64,000 nucleotides of DNA from Paenibacillus aceris (GCF_017874035.1 NZ_JAGGKV010000010.1:124001-188000), one strand, 5' to 3'. Shown: positions 8,660 to 16,950, numbered from the stretch's first letter. The notes: a model not told the origin generated them from the sequence alone. Made by a program: numbers and translations.

Positions 8660-8860
8660 ATGGAAACAGGTACGGTAAAATGGTTTAATGCAGAAAAAGG
8701 GTTTGGTTTCATTGAAGTGGAAGGCGGCAATGACGTGTTTGTTCACTTCAGTGCAATCACAGGGGAAGGTTTCAAAAGCTTGGATGAAGGCCAACGCGTA
8801 CAATTTGAAGTTGTTCAAGGTAACCGCGGACCGCAAGCTGAAAATGTAGTCAAGCTGTAG
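8660..8860 (+). CDS. csp: Cold-shock protein (CspA/CspB family)
   Basis: 66 residues, the normal family length. Both nucleic-acid binding motifs are present: RNP1 as KGFGFI (about 16-21) and RNP2 as VFVHF (about 28-32). It binds single-stranded RNA and DNA and keeps mRNA unfolded in the cold. The start is ATG 8660, 11 bp after GGAGG (8644-8648); the in-frame TTG 8642 overlaps that ribosome site and is not the start. The YdjO-type cold-inducible gene follows after 65 bp on the same strand with no terminator between, so the two are probably co-expressed. Confidence 0.95.
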   Translation: METGTVKWFNAEKGFGFIEVEGGNDVFVHFSAITGEGFKSLDEGQRVQFEVVQGNRGPQAENVVKL

Positions 8861-8925
8861 TCCTTACCACATATTGCTATAAACTGCTTGCGAGTCTGAG
8901 TCTACTATGACAAGGAGGAGTTCAC

Positions 8926-9126
8926 ATGTACTTTTCAAAGAAATCGATGGAACCTGTGCCTGAAGAGCAAACCAACATTTGGACCTGCAGCACAGAACAG
9001 TGCTCATGTTGGATGAGAGATAACTTTTCATTCGCCGAAAGTCCAGAATGCCCGATTTGTCATTCTGCCATGGTCAAGGATTCAAAGATGCTCCCAACCT
9101 TATCGAACACAAGCAGCAGGCGATAA
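8926..9126 (+). CDS. ydjO: Cold-inducible YdjO-like zinc-ribbon protein
   Basis: 66 residues with the family pattern WTCSTEQCSCWMRDNFSF and, 13 residues on, CPICHSAMV. The paired cysteines suggest a small zinc ribbon. Bacillus YdjO is induced by cold shock; its biochemical role is unknown. The upstream neighbour is a cold-shock gene on the same strand, which supports the assignment. Ribosome site AAGGAGGAG lies about 6 bp before ATG. Confidence 0.85.
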   Translation: MYFSKKSMEPVPEEQTNIWTCSTEQCSCWMRDNFSFAESPECPICHSAMVKDSKMLPTLSNTSSRR

Positions 9127-9155
9127 TAAGTAATAGCAGCCTACGGCAGTACCCG

Positions 9156-9199
9156 AAGCCCTTTTTGTCTCCGTACTTGGAGATAAATAGGGCTTTTCT
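9156..9199 (+). terminator. Terminator after csp-ydjO
   Basis: AAGCCCT pairs with AGGGCTT; the loop holds a second small stem TCTCC/GGAGA; TTTT follows. Confidence 0.75.
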
Positions 9200-9202
9200 C
9201 AT

Positions 9203-9230
9203 GAAAAAGAGACCCGCGAAGGGGTCCCTT
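9203..9230 (-). terminator. Terminator of the GSP17M-like gene
   Basis: On the minus strand GGACCC-CTTCG-CGGGTC is followed by TCTTTTTC, 9 bp past the stop codon of the gene at 9239. Confidence 0.7.
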
Positions 9231-9238
9231 GTCCATTT

Positions 9239-9619
9239 TTATAAAATCGTACGTTGAAAATCGGCTTCATCATAGGCCCTGTACTCACCGGAAGGCTTCG
9301 CCAGAACGAGGATTTTTCCTTTATCCAGCTCTCTTTCCAAACGACTGGTCTCTACATCGGGCACGCCGAGCGCCTTCATCTTGGCCCGCAGCTCCTCACC
9401 GCGAGAACGGAAAAGATTCGCAATCGCCGCAAGCATGCCCTCCTCCTCCATCGTAATTTGCTCTGCACCCGTATAGTTCGCGACGAAATCGGTACCTTCA
9501 GCACTGTGAGTCAGCACATAAATATGCTCTCTCGCAAAGCCTTCTCTGTACAATTGCTGCACTTTATTCTGCGCTTCTTGAAGATTGGACGTCACACTCA
9601 CTCTCGTAAAAATACTCAT
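9239..9619 (-). CDS. yflT: General stress protein 17M-like (YflT family)
   Basis: 126 residues of the heat-induced stress protein YflT/GSP17M family: an N-terminal beta/alpha unit (FTRVSVTSNLQEAQNKVQQL, about 3-22) with YREGFAREHIYVLTH, a charged middle and a C-terminal strand KGKILVLAKP. YflT-type proteins belong to the SigB regulon in Bacillus and are often found near sigB, which fits the position 4.6 kb from sigB here. GAGGAGGAATTACC precedes ATG. No SigB-type promoter of its own is evident, so it may be read from the promoter at 9902-9927 with the small gene upstream. Confidence 0.8.
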   Translation of the reverse strand: MSIFTRVSVTSNLQEAQNKVQQLYREGFAREHIYVLTHSAEGTDFVANYTGAEQITMEEEGMLAAIANLFRSRGEELRAKMKALGVPDVETSRLERELDKGKILVLAKPSGEYRAYDEADFQRTIL

Positions 9620-9685
9620 GGTAATTCCTCCTCTTTCGATTGTTTGTATAGGGTTAAGCAGTTGTAGCTGTGGGAGAGATGCGGG

Positions 9686-9850
9686 CTAGAAGTCTCGGCG
9701 TCTGCCGAAAATCAGCGATACGACAAACATAATCAGGAATACGAAGAAAAGTACTTTGGCAATTCCTACAGCCGCTGAAACAATCCCAAAAAATCCGAAT
9801 ACTCCAGCTACCAGCGCAATGATTAGAAACATAACAGCCCAGCCTAACAT
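9686..9850 (-). CDS. Small DUF1328-type membrane protein
   Basis: 54 residues with two hydrophobic segments: [20 protein letters not shown] and [17 protein letters not shown], ending GRRRDF. Size, two helices and the Arg-rich end match the DUF1328/YtjA family of stress-linked membrane peptides. GAGAGGGTGTTTCCT precedes ATG 9850. A SigB-type promoter lies about 50 bp upstream. Function is unknown. Confidence 0.8.
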   Translation of the reverse strand: MLGWAVMFLIIALVAGVFGFFGIVSAAVGIAKVLFFVFLIMFVVSLIFGRRRDF

Positions 9851-9901
9851 AGGAAACACCCTCTCTTCATCTTAATTTATGTTGCTTGGCTATGATATCT
9901 A

Positions 9902-9927
9902 TTAACCGCTTGGCCCTAAAATGAAAC
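9902..9927 (-). promoter_or_regulatory. SigB-type promoter for the DUF1328 gene
   Basis: Minus strand GTTTCA, 14 bp, GGTTAA. It has the same -35 box and spacing as the sites upstream of the sigB operon and dps, with a one-base change in the -10 box. Confidence 0.6.
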
Positions 9928-9942
9928 ACAAATCACCATAAA

Positions 9943-10242
9943 TTAGGGGGTTTCCTGCTTTAAGACCTGCCGTTCAATTCTCTCCAGCCTCTGGTCCAAC
10001 CTTTCGAGCAGCTCCTTCATCTCCATGTTCTCCTGCTCCGCCCGGTAATTAATCGCAAAATCGAGAATGGCCTGCTGCTTCGTCAGATGCGACTTGATAT
10101 TCCCCTGATACTCTTTGACCATAGCGGTGATCCGGGCTAATTGTTCTATGTTTAGCTTCGTATTCGTATCGTTATCGAGCTCTCGAAAAAGTTTCTCCGG
10201 CATGTGTTCACTGGGAGATTTCTTTCCACCTTCTTCGCTCAT
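9943..10242 (-). CDS. Small coiled-coil protein downstream of rsbM, function unknown
   Basis: 99 residues, highly charged, with a C-terminal heptad helix (MEMKELLERLDQRLERIERQ, about 73-92) that should form a coiled coil. The frame is open far upstream, but ATG 10242 has AAGGGAA just before it, and the upstream extension runs over a terminator, so I chose ATG 10242. It lies on the same strand as the RsbM-like gene, separated by the terminator at 10343-10384. No recognisable family. Confidence 0.6.
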   Translation of the reverse strand: MSEEGGKKSPSEHMPEKLFRELDNDTNTKLNIEQLARITAMVKEYQGNIKSHLTKQQAILDFAINYRAEQENMEMKELLERLDQRLERIERQVLKQETP

Positions 10243-10342
10243 TGGGTTCCCTTCTTTCTGCGGCGTATACACATCATTTAACCGCCGGCGCTGCGGGCGA
10301 AACAGTGGGACTGCCGCTGCCTCACGGCACACTTGCCTGCAG

Positions 10343-10384
10343 CAAAAAAAACCATTTTGGACGATCACAACATCGTCCAAAATG
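10343..10384 (-). terminator. Terminator of the rsbK-rsbM operon
   Basis: Minus strand: CATTTTGGACGAT pairs perfectly with ATCGTCCAAAATG across GTTGTG-type loop and is followed by eight T residues, 3 bp past the RsbM-like stop. Confidence 0.9.
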
Positions 10385-10387
10385 ATT

Positions 10388-11254
10388 TTATCGCTTACGG
10401 TATATGCGTTCCAGTGGAACAAACTCCTCATAGTGCACGCCTTCAGGCACGAATAAGATGGACTCCTTCTTGCCCAGCCCCAGGTACCCTCCAGATACCA
10501 GGCTGCCATGAAACAGACTGTGTACTTGCGTCTGCAGCTTGTTATCGAAGTAGATCATGACATTGCGGCACAGAATCACATGAAATTCGTTAAAGGAACC
10601 GTCCGTTGCAAGGTTGTGCTGAGCAAACATCAGATTGTCTTTCATAAGCGGTTGGAAATAGGCGTACTGGTGGTCTGTCGTGTAATACTCCGAGAAGGCC
10701 TTCATTCCGCCGGAGTCCAAATAATTTTTGGTGAAAGCTTGCATTTGCTTCAGCGGGAAAGCCCCTTTTTGCGCGGCTTCAATCGCTTTCTCATTCATGT
10801 CCGTCGCATAAATCTTCGTTCTCTCCGCCAGCCCCTCTTCCTGCATCAGGATCGCCATGGAGTATACTTCCTCTCCCGTTGCGCAGCCAGCGTGCCAGAT
10901 GCGAATCTCGGGATACTGCCTCAGCTGGGGCACGACCAAACTGCGAAAAGCGCGGAAAAAGCTAGGGTCCCGAAACATCTCAGTGACCCGGATCGACATG
11001 TCATTGAGCAAGCGATCCACGAAACCGGGTTCATGCAGAACTTTCTCCAAAAGTGCGGTAACATTGGGCAGCTTCTCCGCTTTCATGCGATTGAGCACCC
11101 GCCTGCGCAAGGAAGACCGCACGTAATGGCGGAAATCAAACCCGTACATTTGATACAAGCCTTCCAAAAGCAGATTAATCTCAATATTTTGCAATTCGTC
11201 TTCATAGGACGGTTTCGCGAAATCTTCAGGCTCCTCTATGGACGTAAGACTCAA
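10388..11254 (-). CDS. rsbM: CheR-type methyltransferase, RsbM-like regulator of the hybrid kinase
   Basis: About 288 residues of the CheR family. A short all-helical N-domain is followed by the SAM-binding domain with the glycine motif HAGCATGEEVYSMA (about 140-155), the YATDMNEKAI segment and the late motif ILCRNVMIYF. CheR enzymes methylate glutamates of signalling proteins. Here the gene overlaps the hybrid kinase gene rather than chemotaxis genes, the layout of Bacillus cereus RsbK-RsbM, where RsbM methylates the kinase and damps SigB. The likely start is TTG 11254, preceded by AGGTGAAG and sharing TTGA with the kinase stop; ATG 11281 is in frame but has no ribosome site. Confidence 0.85.
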   Translation of the reverse strand: MSLTSIEEPEDFAKPSYEDELQNIEINLLLEGLYQMYGFDFRHYVRSSLRRRVLNRMKAEKLPNVTALLEKVLHEPGFVDRLLNDMSIRVTEMFRDPSFFRAFRSLVVPQLRQYPEIRIWHAGCATGEEVYSMAILMQEEGLAERTKIYATDMNEKAIEAAQKGAFPLKQMQAFTKNYLDSGGMKAFSEYYTTDHQYAYFQPLMKDNLMFAQHNLATDGSFNEFHVILCRNVMIYFDNKLQTQVHSLFHGSLVSGGYLGLGKKESILFVPEGVHYEEFVPLERIYRKR

Positions 11255-14043
11255 TGTTTCTTCACCTGCTTCGTTAGCCATACGCGCATGAGCGAAAATA
11301 GCTGATCCATATTTAGCGGCTTCGTAATATAGTCGGAAGCGCCGGCTTCCAGACATTTTTCTTTCTCACTCTTCATCGCTTTGGCGGTAAGGGCAATGAT
11401 CGGCAAATCACGCAAGTTCAGATCGCCTCGAATCGCCTGCATGGCCTCATAGCCATCCATAACCGGCATCATGATGTCCATTAAGATGAGATCGTAGTCG
11501 GCGTGTGCCCCCAACATTTCCAGGGCATCCTTCCCGTGATCCGCCACATCTACGGTAACTCCTTTCGTCTCCAGCGCTGTAACGAGCGCGAAGACATTGC
11601 GCGCATCATCGTCAACGAGCAGCACTCTTTTGCCGTGGAACAATTGCGCATCCGAATGGATGATTTGGACCTCCGACACGATCAACTCCATCGGCGGCGC
11701 TTCAGCTGTAGTCTGCGCAACCGGTTGCGTGGAAACGATGGGACGCTCCTCGAAGGTGGCTGCAATCTCTCCCTGATGGCGGCCGTTCCCAGGCGTTTCC
11801 GGCTCCGCTTCACTTGCATTTGGCACATATAGCGTAAACGTACTGCCTTTGTGCAGCTCGCTTTTCACAACAATGGAGCCGCCAAGCAGGCGCGTAAACT
11901 CCCGGCATATGGATAAACCAAGCCCTGTCCCGCCGTATTGGCGGTTCGTAGTGCCATCGACCTGACGGAACGCTTCGAATATAACCTGCTGCTTGTCGAT
12001 CGGTATCCCTATGCCGGTATCCGTAATCGAGATCGCAAGCACCTTTTCTTCCGGATCCCGGTGCAGGAGTTCTTTGACACGAACCGGGTCGGCCAGCGCT
12101 ATTTTCATCGTGACGGAGCCCTTTTCAGTAAATTTAAACGCGTTAGAGAGCAGATTCTTCAATATTTGCTGAAGGCGCTGACCATCCGTCAGAATGACAT
12201 TCGGCACATTCGGCTCCAGAATGACATCGAAATCCAATCCCTTTTTCTCCGCAACAGGGGCAAACATGAGCTTCATCAATTGCGGCATTTCGGTCACATT
12301 GAAATCGTCCGTCATAATTTCTATTTTGCCTGCCTCGACCTTGGATAAATCCAAAATATCGTCGATCAGCGCGAGCAGATCCTTGCCAGCTGCATTGACC
12401 ACGCGCGAATATTCCACAATCTCCGACATCTGCAAGTCGCCACTATTTTCCGCGAGCATCTGGGACAAAATCATAATGCTGTTCAGCGGCGTTCGAAGCT
12501 CATGCGACATATTCGCAAGGAAATCGGATTTGTACTGCGAGCTTGTCTCCAGCTTTTGTGAATACTCCTCCAACTCGTCTTTTGCTTTCTTTAATTCCAA
12601 CGCCTTCTGTTCGGAAAAGTGATTCTGCTCCTCAAGGAACTCATTCGTCATCCGCAGCTGCTCCTGCTGCATTTGCAGCTCTTCCGACTGCGTCTGCAAT
12701 TCCTCGGACTGCGCTTGCAGTTCTTCGGTCAGCATCTGCGACTCGGACAACAGGCGTTCCACTTCCATTCGACCGCGTACATTCGTAATGGCCGAGCCGA
12801 ATTTCTCCTGCAGTGAATCAACTAACGTCAGATGCTGCGCCTGGAACGGATGCAGAGAGGCTAATTCAATTACAGCCTCTGTTTGACCATCCACAAGAAT
12901 AGGAGCCACCAGCAGGCTGCGTGGTGCAGAGGCCCCTAATCCGGATGTTAGCTTCACGTGGTTCTCCGGCAAGTTATCGATAAGGAAAATGCGCTGGTCC
13001 AACGCACACTGGCCAACCAGACCCTCCCCCAGTCGAAAAGCAGCCGCAGAAGGGTCCTGGCCGGACGCCGCATAACCTGCTATCTTAACATAACGAGCCT
13101 CGTCCCCGACGTTTTCACGAAGATAGACAACACCGTACACACTCTCAAGCATTGGTGCCAACTTGCTGATAAAGGTCCTGCTCAAACTGCCGATATCGCT
13201 AATCCCTTGATACAAAGTGGCGACTTCGGCGATATTCGTTTGAATCCAGTTTTCTTTCTCCAAGCCCTCCAGCATATCATTGGTCGCTTCTGCCAGCTCC
13301 CTTATTTCATCATGGCTGGTCAGTTCAATTCTGGACGCCAGATTCCCTTCGGAAGAGGTAATATAACGAATCATTCTCGTAACTTGCTTTATTGTATTAG
13401 TAATAGAGTTGGACAGAATGAGTGCTACTACAATAGCAAAAATAGAAATGATGCCCAAAAGGGTAAAAAGGACAATTCTAAGATTATTGTTACTTTGAGC
13501 AAGCTGTTCGGCTCTGGCCGTCGTGAGCTGCTTTTCGGCTTTAAGAAAAGTGTCAAACTGCGTACGCAGTTGATCCATCAGTTTTTTCCCTGAGTTTTGC
13601 TTGAAATATTCTTCGACGGCCGCTTGATTGTTTTCTTTCTTTAACTGGATGACTTTATCGCCGCCCGTACGAATCCAACTTTGGATCGTCGGCTTGATCT
13701 GCTCCAAGCTCTCCTTTTGAGCAGCGTTATAACTGACTAACTGCAGAAGCTGATTATAGTTATCGAGCCATGTTTTATTAGCAGTATCATACGGTTCTAA
13801 GTACTGGGTATCTCCAGTAATGACGAAGCCCCGCATGCCCGTTTCCATATCCACCATGTTTTTTTGTATCGCATTGATCAGATCGTGCGCCTCCAAATCG
13901 TGGGTCGATACGAAATCCACTTCCTTCTGCAGTGCGCTGACACGACCGCTTACGATTAGAATGGCAATCCCTAAGCATATGATAATAAATACATATCCCA
14001 TTATGATTTTTGATCGTATATTCATACGAAAAAATTTACCCAT
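11251..14043 (-). CDS. rsbK: CHASE3-HAMP-GAF hybrid sensor kinase with receiver, RsbK-like
   Basis: 930 residues. Order: membrane helix (about 12-34), CHASE3 sensor (about 38-185), membrane helix (about 190-212), HAMP (about 213-265), GAF (about 280-425), a Q/E/L coiled coil (about 430-510, SEELQTQSEELQMQQEQLRM), HisKA with the phospho-His in SHELRTPLNS (about 515), HATPase with NLLSNAFKFT, DTGIGI and GTGLGLS, a linker, and a C-terminal receiver (about 805-925) with DD, LMDIMMPVMDG and ALTAKA. This is the layout of Bacillus cereus RsbK, which activates SigB through the RsbY phosphatase. The neighbouring sigB, methyltransferase and REC-PP2C genes support that role. Strong GGAGGTAGCT before ATG. 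Confidence 0.9.
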   Translation of the reverse strand: MGKFFRMNIRSKIIMGYVFIIICLGIAILIVSGRVSALQKEVDFVSTHDLEAHDLINAIQKNMVDMETGMRGFVITGDTQYLEPYDTANKTWLDNYNQLLQLVSYNAAQKESLEQIKPTIQSWIRTGGDKVIQLKKENNQAAVEEYFKQNSGKKLMDQLRTQFDTFLKAEKQLTTARAEQLAQSNNNLRIVLFTLLGIISIFAIVVALILSNSITNTIKQVTRMIRYITSSEGNLASRIELTSHDEIRELAEATNDMLEGLEKENWIQTNIAEVATLYQGISDIGSLSRTFISKLAPMLESVYGVVYLRENVGDEARYVKIAGYAASGQDPSAAAFRLGEGLVGQCALDQRIFLIDNLPENHVKLTSGLGASAPRSLLVAPILVDGQTEAVIELASLHPFQAQHLTLVDSLQEKFGSAITNVRGRMEVERLLSESQMLTEELQAQSEELQTQSEELQMQQEQLRMTNEFLEEQNHFSEQKALELKKAKDELEEYSQKLETSSQYKSDFLANMSHELRTPLNSIMILSQMLAENSGDLQMSEIVEYSRVVNAAGKDLLALIDDILDLSKVEAGKIEIMTDDFNVTEMPQLMKLMFAPVAEKKGLDFDVILEPNVPNVILTDGQRLQQILKNLLSNAFKFTEKGSVTMKIALADPVRVKELLHRDPEEKVLAISITDTGIGIPIDKQQVIFEAFRQVDGTTNRQYGGTGLGLSICREFTRLLGGSIVVKSELHKGSTFTLYVPNASEAEPETPGNGRHQGEIAATFEERPIVSTQPVAQTTAEAPPMELIVSEVQIIHSDAQLFHGKRVLLVDDDARNVFALVTALETKGVTVDVADHGKDALEMLGAHADYDLILMDIMMPVMDGYEAMQAIRGDLNLRDLPIIALTAKAMKSEKEKCLEAGASDYITKPLNMDQLFSLMRVWLTKQVKKH

Positions 14044-14138
14044 AGCTACCTCCTCGTACAGTTCATAGAGAACGTTATATTAACATTCTACTACTCTCAC
14101 TATACCATAGTTGCGGAGGTTGAGAGAAAAAGACTGCC

Positions 14139-14240
14139 CTATTCCTGTAGTTCCTCTAGTAATAAATCAAGCTCCGGATCAGATGCCGGATACGCTAAAT
14201 TCATGCACTTTTGCGCTTCTACAGCTATTTTCAGTACGGC
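14139..14240 (-). other. Possible tiny coding segment after sigB with no clear start
   Basis: Directly after the sigB stop there is AAGGAGGGGG, followed by a frame reading RDWAVLKIAVEAQKCMNLAY and then PASDPELDLLLEELQE to TAG 14139-14141. The amphipathic, acidic composition looks coded, but no ATG, GTG or TTG lies at the right distance; the only ATG gives 21 residues. It may be a small protein with an unusual start, or a decayed one. Confidence 0.3.
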
Positions 14241-14260
14241 CCAATCCCGGCCCCCTCCTT

Positions 14261-15028
14261 CTACACGTTTGGGGTTAAAACCGTCTTTAACTTCACGATG
14301 GCCCGCTTCTGGATACGGGAGACGCTCATCTGGGATATCCCCAGCTGCTCGGCAATTTGACGTTGTGATTTTCCTTCTTGATAGATAAGATGAATGACTT
14401 TCCGTTCTTCCTCTTTCAAGCAAGTCATCGCTTCTTCCAGATCCATGCGTCTTTCCAGCGATTGATACTCATCAGTTGACCCGGCAATCATATCGCCGAT
14501 CGTCGCGCTGTCTCCCTCGCTTGTAAGCGGGGTGTCCAGCGAAGTGTAGTGATAATAATCACGGCCGGCCAAAATCTCAATCGTCTCTTCCGTACTCAGC
14601 TCCAAATAAGCCGCCATTTCATCGATATTCGGCGAGCGTTCAAGCTTGACAGTGAGTTCATCCAGAGTACGCTGGACGAGAGCGCCTTTTTCCTTAATTC
14701 GTCTTGGAACTTGTATGTACCATGACTTGTCACGCAAATAATTTTTGAGGTGACCGATTAAGCTTTTCATCGCATAAGCCTCAAAAGGGGTTTCCAGCGT
14801 GCTGTCATACTGGGTAAACAGCCTTAGGAGGGACATCTGCCCGACTTGAAACAGATCTTCATATAAATCCGGACGGCTCCGTGACATCTTACCTACCGCC
14901 ATACGAACGATAGGTTCGTAGTGCAGCAGAAGTGCCGTAGCCGTCTCTTGGCAAGCCGTCTCTTTATATATCTTCATCTTCACATACATGTCATATAGAG
15001 GCTTGGAGGATGATGCATTTACATTCAT
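14261..15028 (-). CDS. sigB: General stress sigma factor SigB (SigB/SigF/SigG family)
   Basis: 255 residues with regions 2, 3 and 4. Region 2 is at about 30-105 (YEDLFQVGQMSLLRLF, FEAYAMKSLIGHLKNYLRD), region 3 at about 110-180 (SPNIDEMAAYLELSTEET) and region 4 at about 200-250 with the HTH SQRQIAEQLGISQMSVSR. It is the last gene of a tight rsbV-rsbW-sigB set, its ATG overlapping the rsbW stop (ATGA). The set identifies it as SigB rather than a sporulation sigma factor, since the operon begins with a SigB-type promoter and DUF948 instead of spoIIAA/AB. It should be held by RsbW in unstressed cells. Confidence 0.9.
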   Translation of the reverse strand: MNVNASSSKPLYDMYVKMKIYKETACQETATALLLHYEPIVRMAVGKMSRSRPDLYEDLFQVGQMSLLRLFTQYDSTLETPFEAYAMKSLIGHLKNYLRDKSWYIQVPRRIKEKGALVQRTLDELTVKLERSPNIDEMAAYLELSTEETIEILAGRDYYHYTSLDTPLTSEGDSATIGDMIAGSTDEYQSLERRMDLEEAMTCLKEEERKVIHLIYQEGKSQRQIAEQLGISQMSVSRIQKRAIVKLKTVLTPNV

Positions 15029-15483
15029 ACCATTTCCTCTTTTCTATTCAGCTGCCCTGCCAACTGCTTCTTCAAAACAACCTCAGTGCCCTTGCCGCTG
15101 TGCGTTAGCACCTGAACATCGTCCATTAAAGCTTGCATCAGGAACAGACCTAAGCCCCCCACCGCCGCTTCACTAATGGATTTATGATGCAAAGTAACCG
15201 CTTCGGAATCCGTCTGCACATAATGAAAGCTGTTGCCTTCATCCTTAACGGTAATTTGCAGAAAACCATCCTGCTGCTCGAACTGAATGTCTACCGATCC
15301 TGGCTGGTCGTGCTCATACGCATGCAGGATTGCATTGTTGCAAGCTTCCGCCACAGCCACTTTCATATCTTCAATGTCTTCAAACGAAAAGCCCGCTTTA
15401 GAGGCCACACCGTATAGAGTAAGTCGAACAATATCCAAATATTCCGCCTGTGCTGGGATCGTAAGGCCAATGTATGGTCTCAT
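15025..15483 (-). CDS. rsbW: Anti-sigma factor and serine kinase RsbW
   Basis: 152 residues of the HATPase_c anti-sigma family. The N-box is DMKVAVAEACNNAILHAYEH (about 48-67), followed by the glycine motif region TVKDEGNSF and the lid/G2 part GGLGLFLMQALMDDV. RsbW binds SigB, and when free phosphorylates RsbV on a serine. G1 is degenerate (DEGNSF instead of DxGxGF), as in some RsbW proteins. Both ends overlap neighbours by 4 bp (ATGA with rsbV and with sigB), which implies coupled translation and balanced dosage. The closest relative in the window is the unlinked RsbW at 17079-17516. Confidence 0.9.
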   Translation of the reverse strand: MRPYIGLTIPAQAEYLDIVRLTLYGVASKAGFSFEDIEDMKVAVAEACNNAILHAYEHDQPGSVDIQFEQQDGFLQITVKDEGNSFHYVQTDSEAVTLHHKSISEAAVGGLGLFLMQALMDDVQVLTHSGKGTEVVLKKQLAGQLNRKEEMV

Positions 15484-15848
15484 ATGATTTCTTCTTTCCT
15501 TTCTGCTTTGCCTTGATTATGAATTTGCAGCTCCCCATTTTCAAAGTAACGGGCAACACCTGTGATTTCGAATAAACGCTGAATTCTGCTCGGGATATGC
15601 TGAATGCGGAAGGCTGCACCCATCGCAGCTCTTACTTTGAGTACAGAGACGAACATGCCGATACCGGTGCTGTCAATGTAACGCAACTCTTTTAAATCCA
15701 AGGTTAGCTGCTGATCGCCCTGTGTTACGACGGAGTCTAATACGACTGCCAGCTCAGACGCTGCGGACAAATCGAGCTCCCCACTTAAGTATATGATATT
15801 TTCTTTCCCATTCGATTGCTTATACACTGTAAATTTACGTATGTTCAC
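15480..15848 (-). CDS. rsbV: Anti-anti-sigma factor RsbV (STAS domain)
   Basis: 122 residues: one STAS domain with strand/helix pattern, ending in a polar tail. The phosphorylation site is the Ser of YIDSTGIGMFVSVLK (about 60-72). Unphosphorylated RsbV binds RsbW and frees SigB; a PP2C phosphatase such as the RsbY-like protein at 21745 reactivates it. ATG follows AAGGGGTTATCTTTGTGAAC-type leader with AAGGGG about 13 bp upstream. 15 bp separate it from the DUF948 gene upstream. Confidence 0.9.
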   Translation of the reverse strand: MNIRKFTVYKQSNGKENIIYLSGELDLSAASELAVVLDSVVTQGDQQLTLDLKELRYIDSTGIGMFVSVLKVRAAMGAAFRIQHIPSRIQRLFEITGVARYFENGELQIHNQGKAERKEEII

Positions 15849-15863
15849 AAAGATAACCCCTTT

Positions 15864-16319
15864 CTATTCCATGCCGTTGATCGACGGTGACTTTTTCATT
15901 TTTAAATGCTTCCACATCTCCATAGAAACCGCCGCGCCATGCAAAATGGTCTGCCATCGCTGGCTGAGTGTCGGCGTTTTTTTCGTTATACGGGTTTGTT
16001 TCACCGCGTCGATGAAGCCTGTGGCCGATTGTTTCACCGAAGACGTCAGCTCATGAATGGCTTGACCGACATCATTCACGGAACTAAACAGATGATTAAG
16101 CTTAGCCAGCTTGGCACGAACATCTATGGCCATCTCATTGGTATTGAGAATAACATCCTGCACTTCCGAAGAAATTTGTGTCACCTCATCCTTCATTTGC
16201 CCCATCGTCAGCGTGATCTGATCCAAGGAAAGCTTCAGTGATTTCAACGTTTGAATTAAATAGAAGACAAGGAATACGAAAGCTATGGCAGCAAGGACTG
16301 CGCTCAGTTGGACTAACAT
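15864..16319 (-). CDS. DUF948-type general stress membrane protein
   Basis: About 151 residues. One N-terminal membrane helix (LSAVLAAIAFVFLVFYLIQT, about 5-24) precedes a long amphipathic helix region (about 30-110) as in the DUF948 family, which includes Bacillus YtxG, a SigB-dependent stress protein. I start at ATG 16319 because AGGGGTG lies 7 bp upstream; GTG 16328 is part of that site. It is the first gene of the rsbV-rsbW-sigB operon behind a SigB-type promoter. Its role is unknown. Confidence 0.8.
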   Translation of the reverse strand: MLVQLSAVLAAIAFVFLVFYLIQTLKSLKLSLDQITLTMGQMKDEVTQISSEVQDVILNTNEMAIDVRAKLAKLNHLFSSVNDVGQAIHELTSSVKQSATGFIDAVKQTRITKKTPTLSQRWQTILHGAAVSMEMWKHLKMKKSPSINGME

Positions 16320-16352
16320 TTCAATCACCCCTGTTTGCTTAATTACTTATAG

Positions 16353-16378
16353 TTACCCTCATGCTCCACAGATGAAAC
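16353..16378 (-). promoter_or_regulatory. SigB-type promoter of the DUF948-rsbV-rsbW-sigB operon
   Basis: Minus strand GTTTCA, 14 bp, GGGTAA, about 33 bp before the first start codon. It would make sigB autoregulated. It faces away from the dps promoter about 36 bp further on. Confidence 0.8.
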
Positions 16379-16414
16379 ATCCCCTCCATAATTGTTCAAA
16401 AGTTCTTGTCTTCC

Positions 16415-16440
16415 GTTTCAACAAGGACAAGGCCGGGTAA
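16415..16440 (+). promoter_or_regulatory. SigB-type promoter of dps
   Basis: GTTTCA (16415-16420), 14 bp, GGGTAA (16435-16440), 46 bp before the dps start. Both boxes and the spacing are identical to those of the divergent sigB operon promoter. Confidence 0.8.
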
Positions 16441-16486
16441 TGCAATAGTATCAAGCTATCTTACAATTGAAATGGAGGAATTCCCC

Positions 16487-16945
16487 ATGGTGAAAACCGC
16501 AACGGAAGTAAATGCCCTAACCGAACTATTAGACAAGCAGGTTGCTAACTTCTCAATTCTTTATACGAAACTGCATCATTATCACTGGTATGTAAAAGGC
16601 CAAAATTTCTTCACACTGCATGTAAAATTTGAAGAATTATACCTGGAAGCTGCGCAGCATCTGGACGTTATCGCAGAACGGATGCTTTCGCTGCGAGCCG
16701 TGCCGACAGCCACCCTGCGGGAGCATCTAGAGCTGGCCTCCATCAAAGAGGCAGGCAAAGGGGCTTCCGCAGGAGAGATGGTGAAGCAGCTGGCAAGCGA
16801 CTTCACCTTGGTCTGCACGGAGCTGACCGAGGGCATCGCGATAGCCGAAGAAAGCAAGGACCAGCCGACGGCTGATATGCTGATCCGGATTCGCGCTTCG
16901 CTAGAGAAGCACAGTTGGATGCTGGAGGCTTTCCTCGGCAGCTAA
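16487..16945 (+). CDS. dps: Dps-family DNA-binding ferritin-like protein
   Basis: 152 residues of the Dps/miniferritin family. The ferroxidase ligands are visible as HHYHWYVKGQNFFTLHVKFE (His about 31, His about 43, then the following ELYLEAAQHLDVIAER with Asp/Glu). Dps dodecamers oxidise and store iron and protect DNA during oxidative and general stress. ATG 16487 follows GGAGGAATTCCCC; the upstream frame is in the promoter region. Promoter 16415-16440 places it under SigB, as for dps in Bacillus subtilis. Confidence 0.93.
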   Translation: MVKTATEVNALTELLDKQVANFSILYTKLHHYHWYVKGQNFFTLHVKFEELYLEAAQHLDVIAERMLSLRAVPTATLREHLELASIKEAGKGASAGEMVKQLASDFTLVCTELTEGIAIAEESKDQPTADMLIRIRASLEKHSWMLEAFLGS

Positions 16946-16950
16946 AGGAA

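Noticed and set aside
10508-11305. Long plus-strand frame opposite the methyltransferase gene
   Set aside because: The opposite strand encodes a clear CheR-type enzyme; this frame has no motif.
12958-13593. Plus-strand frame opposite the hybrid kinase
   Set aside because: Shadow of the CHASE3-HAMP-GAF region; no ribosome site or motif.
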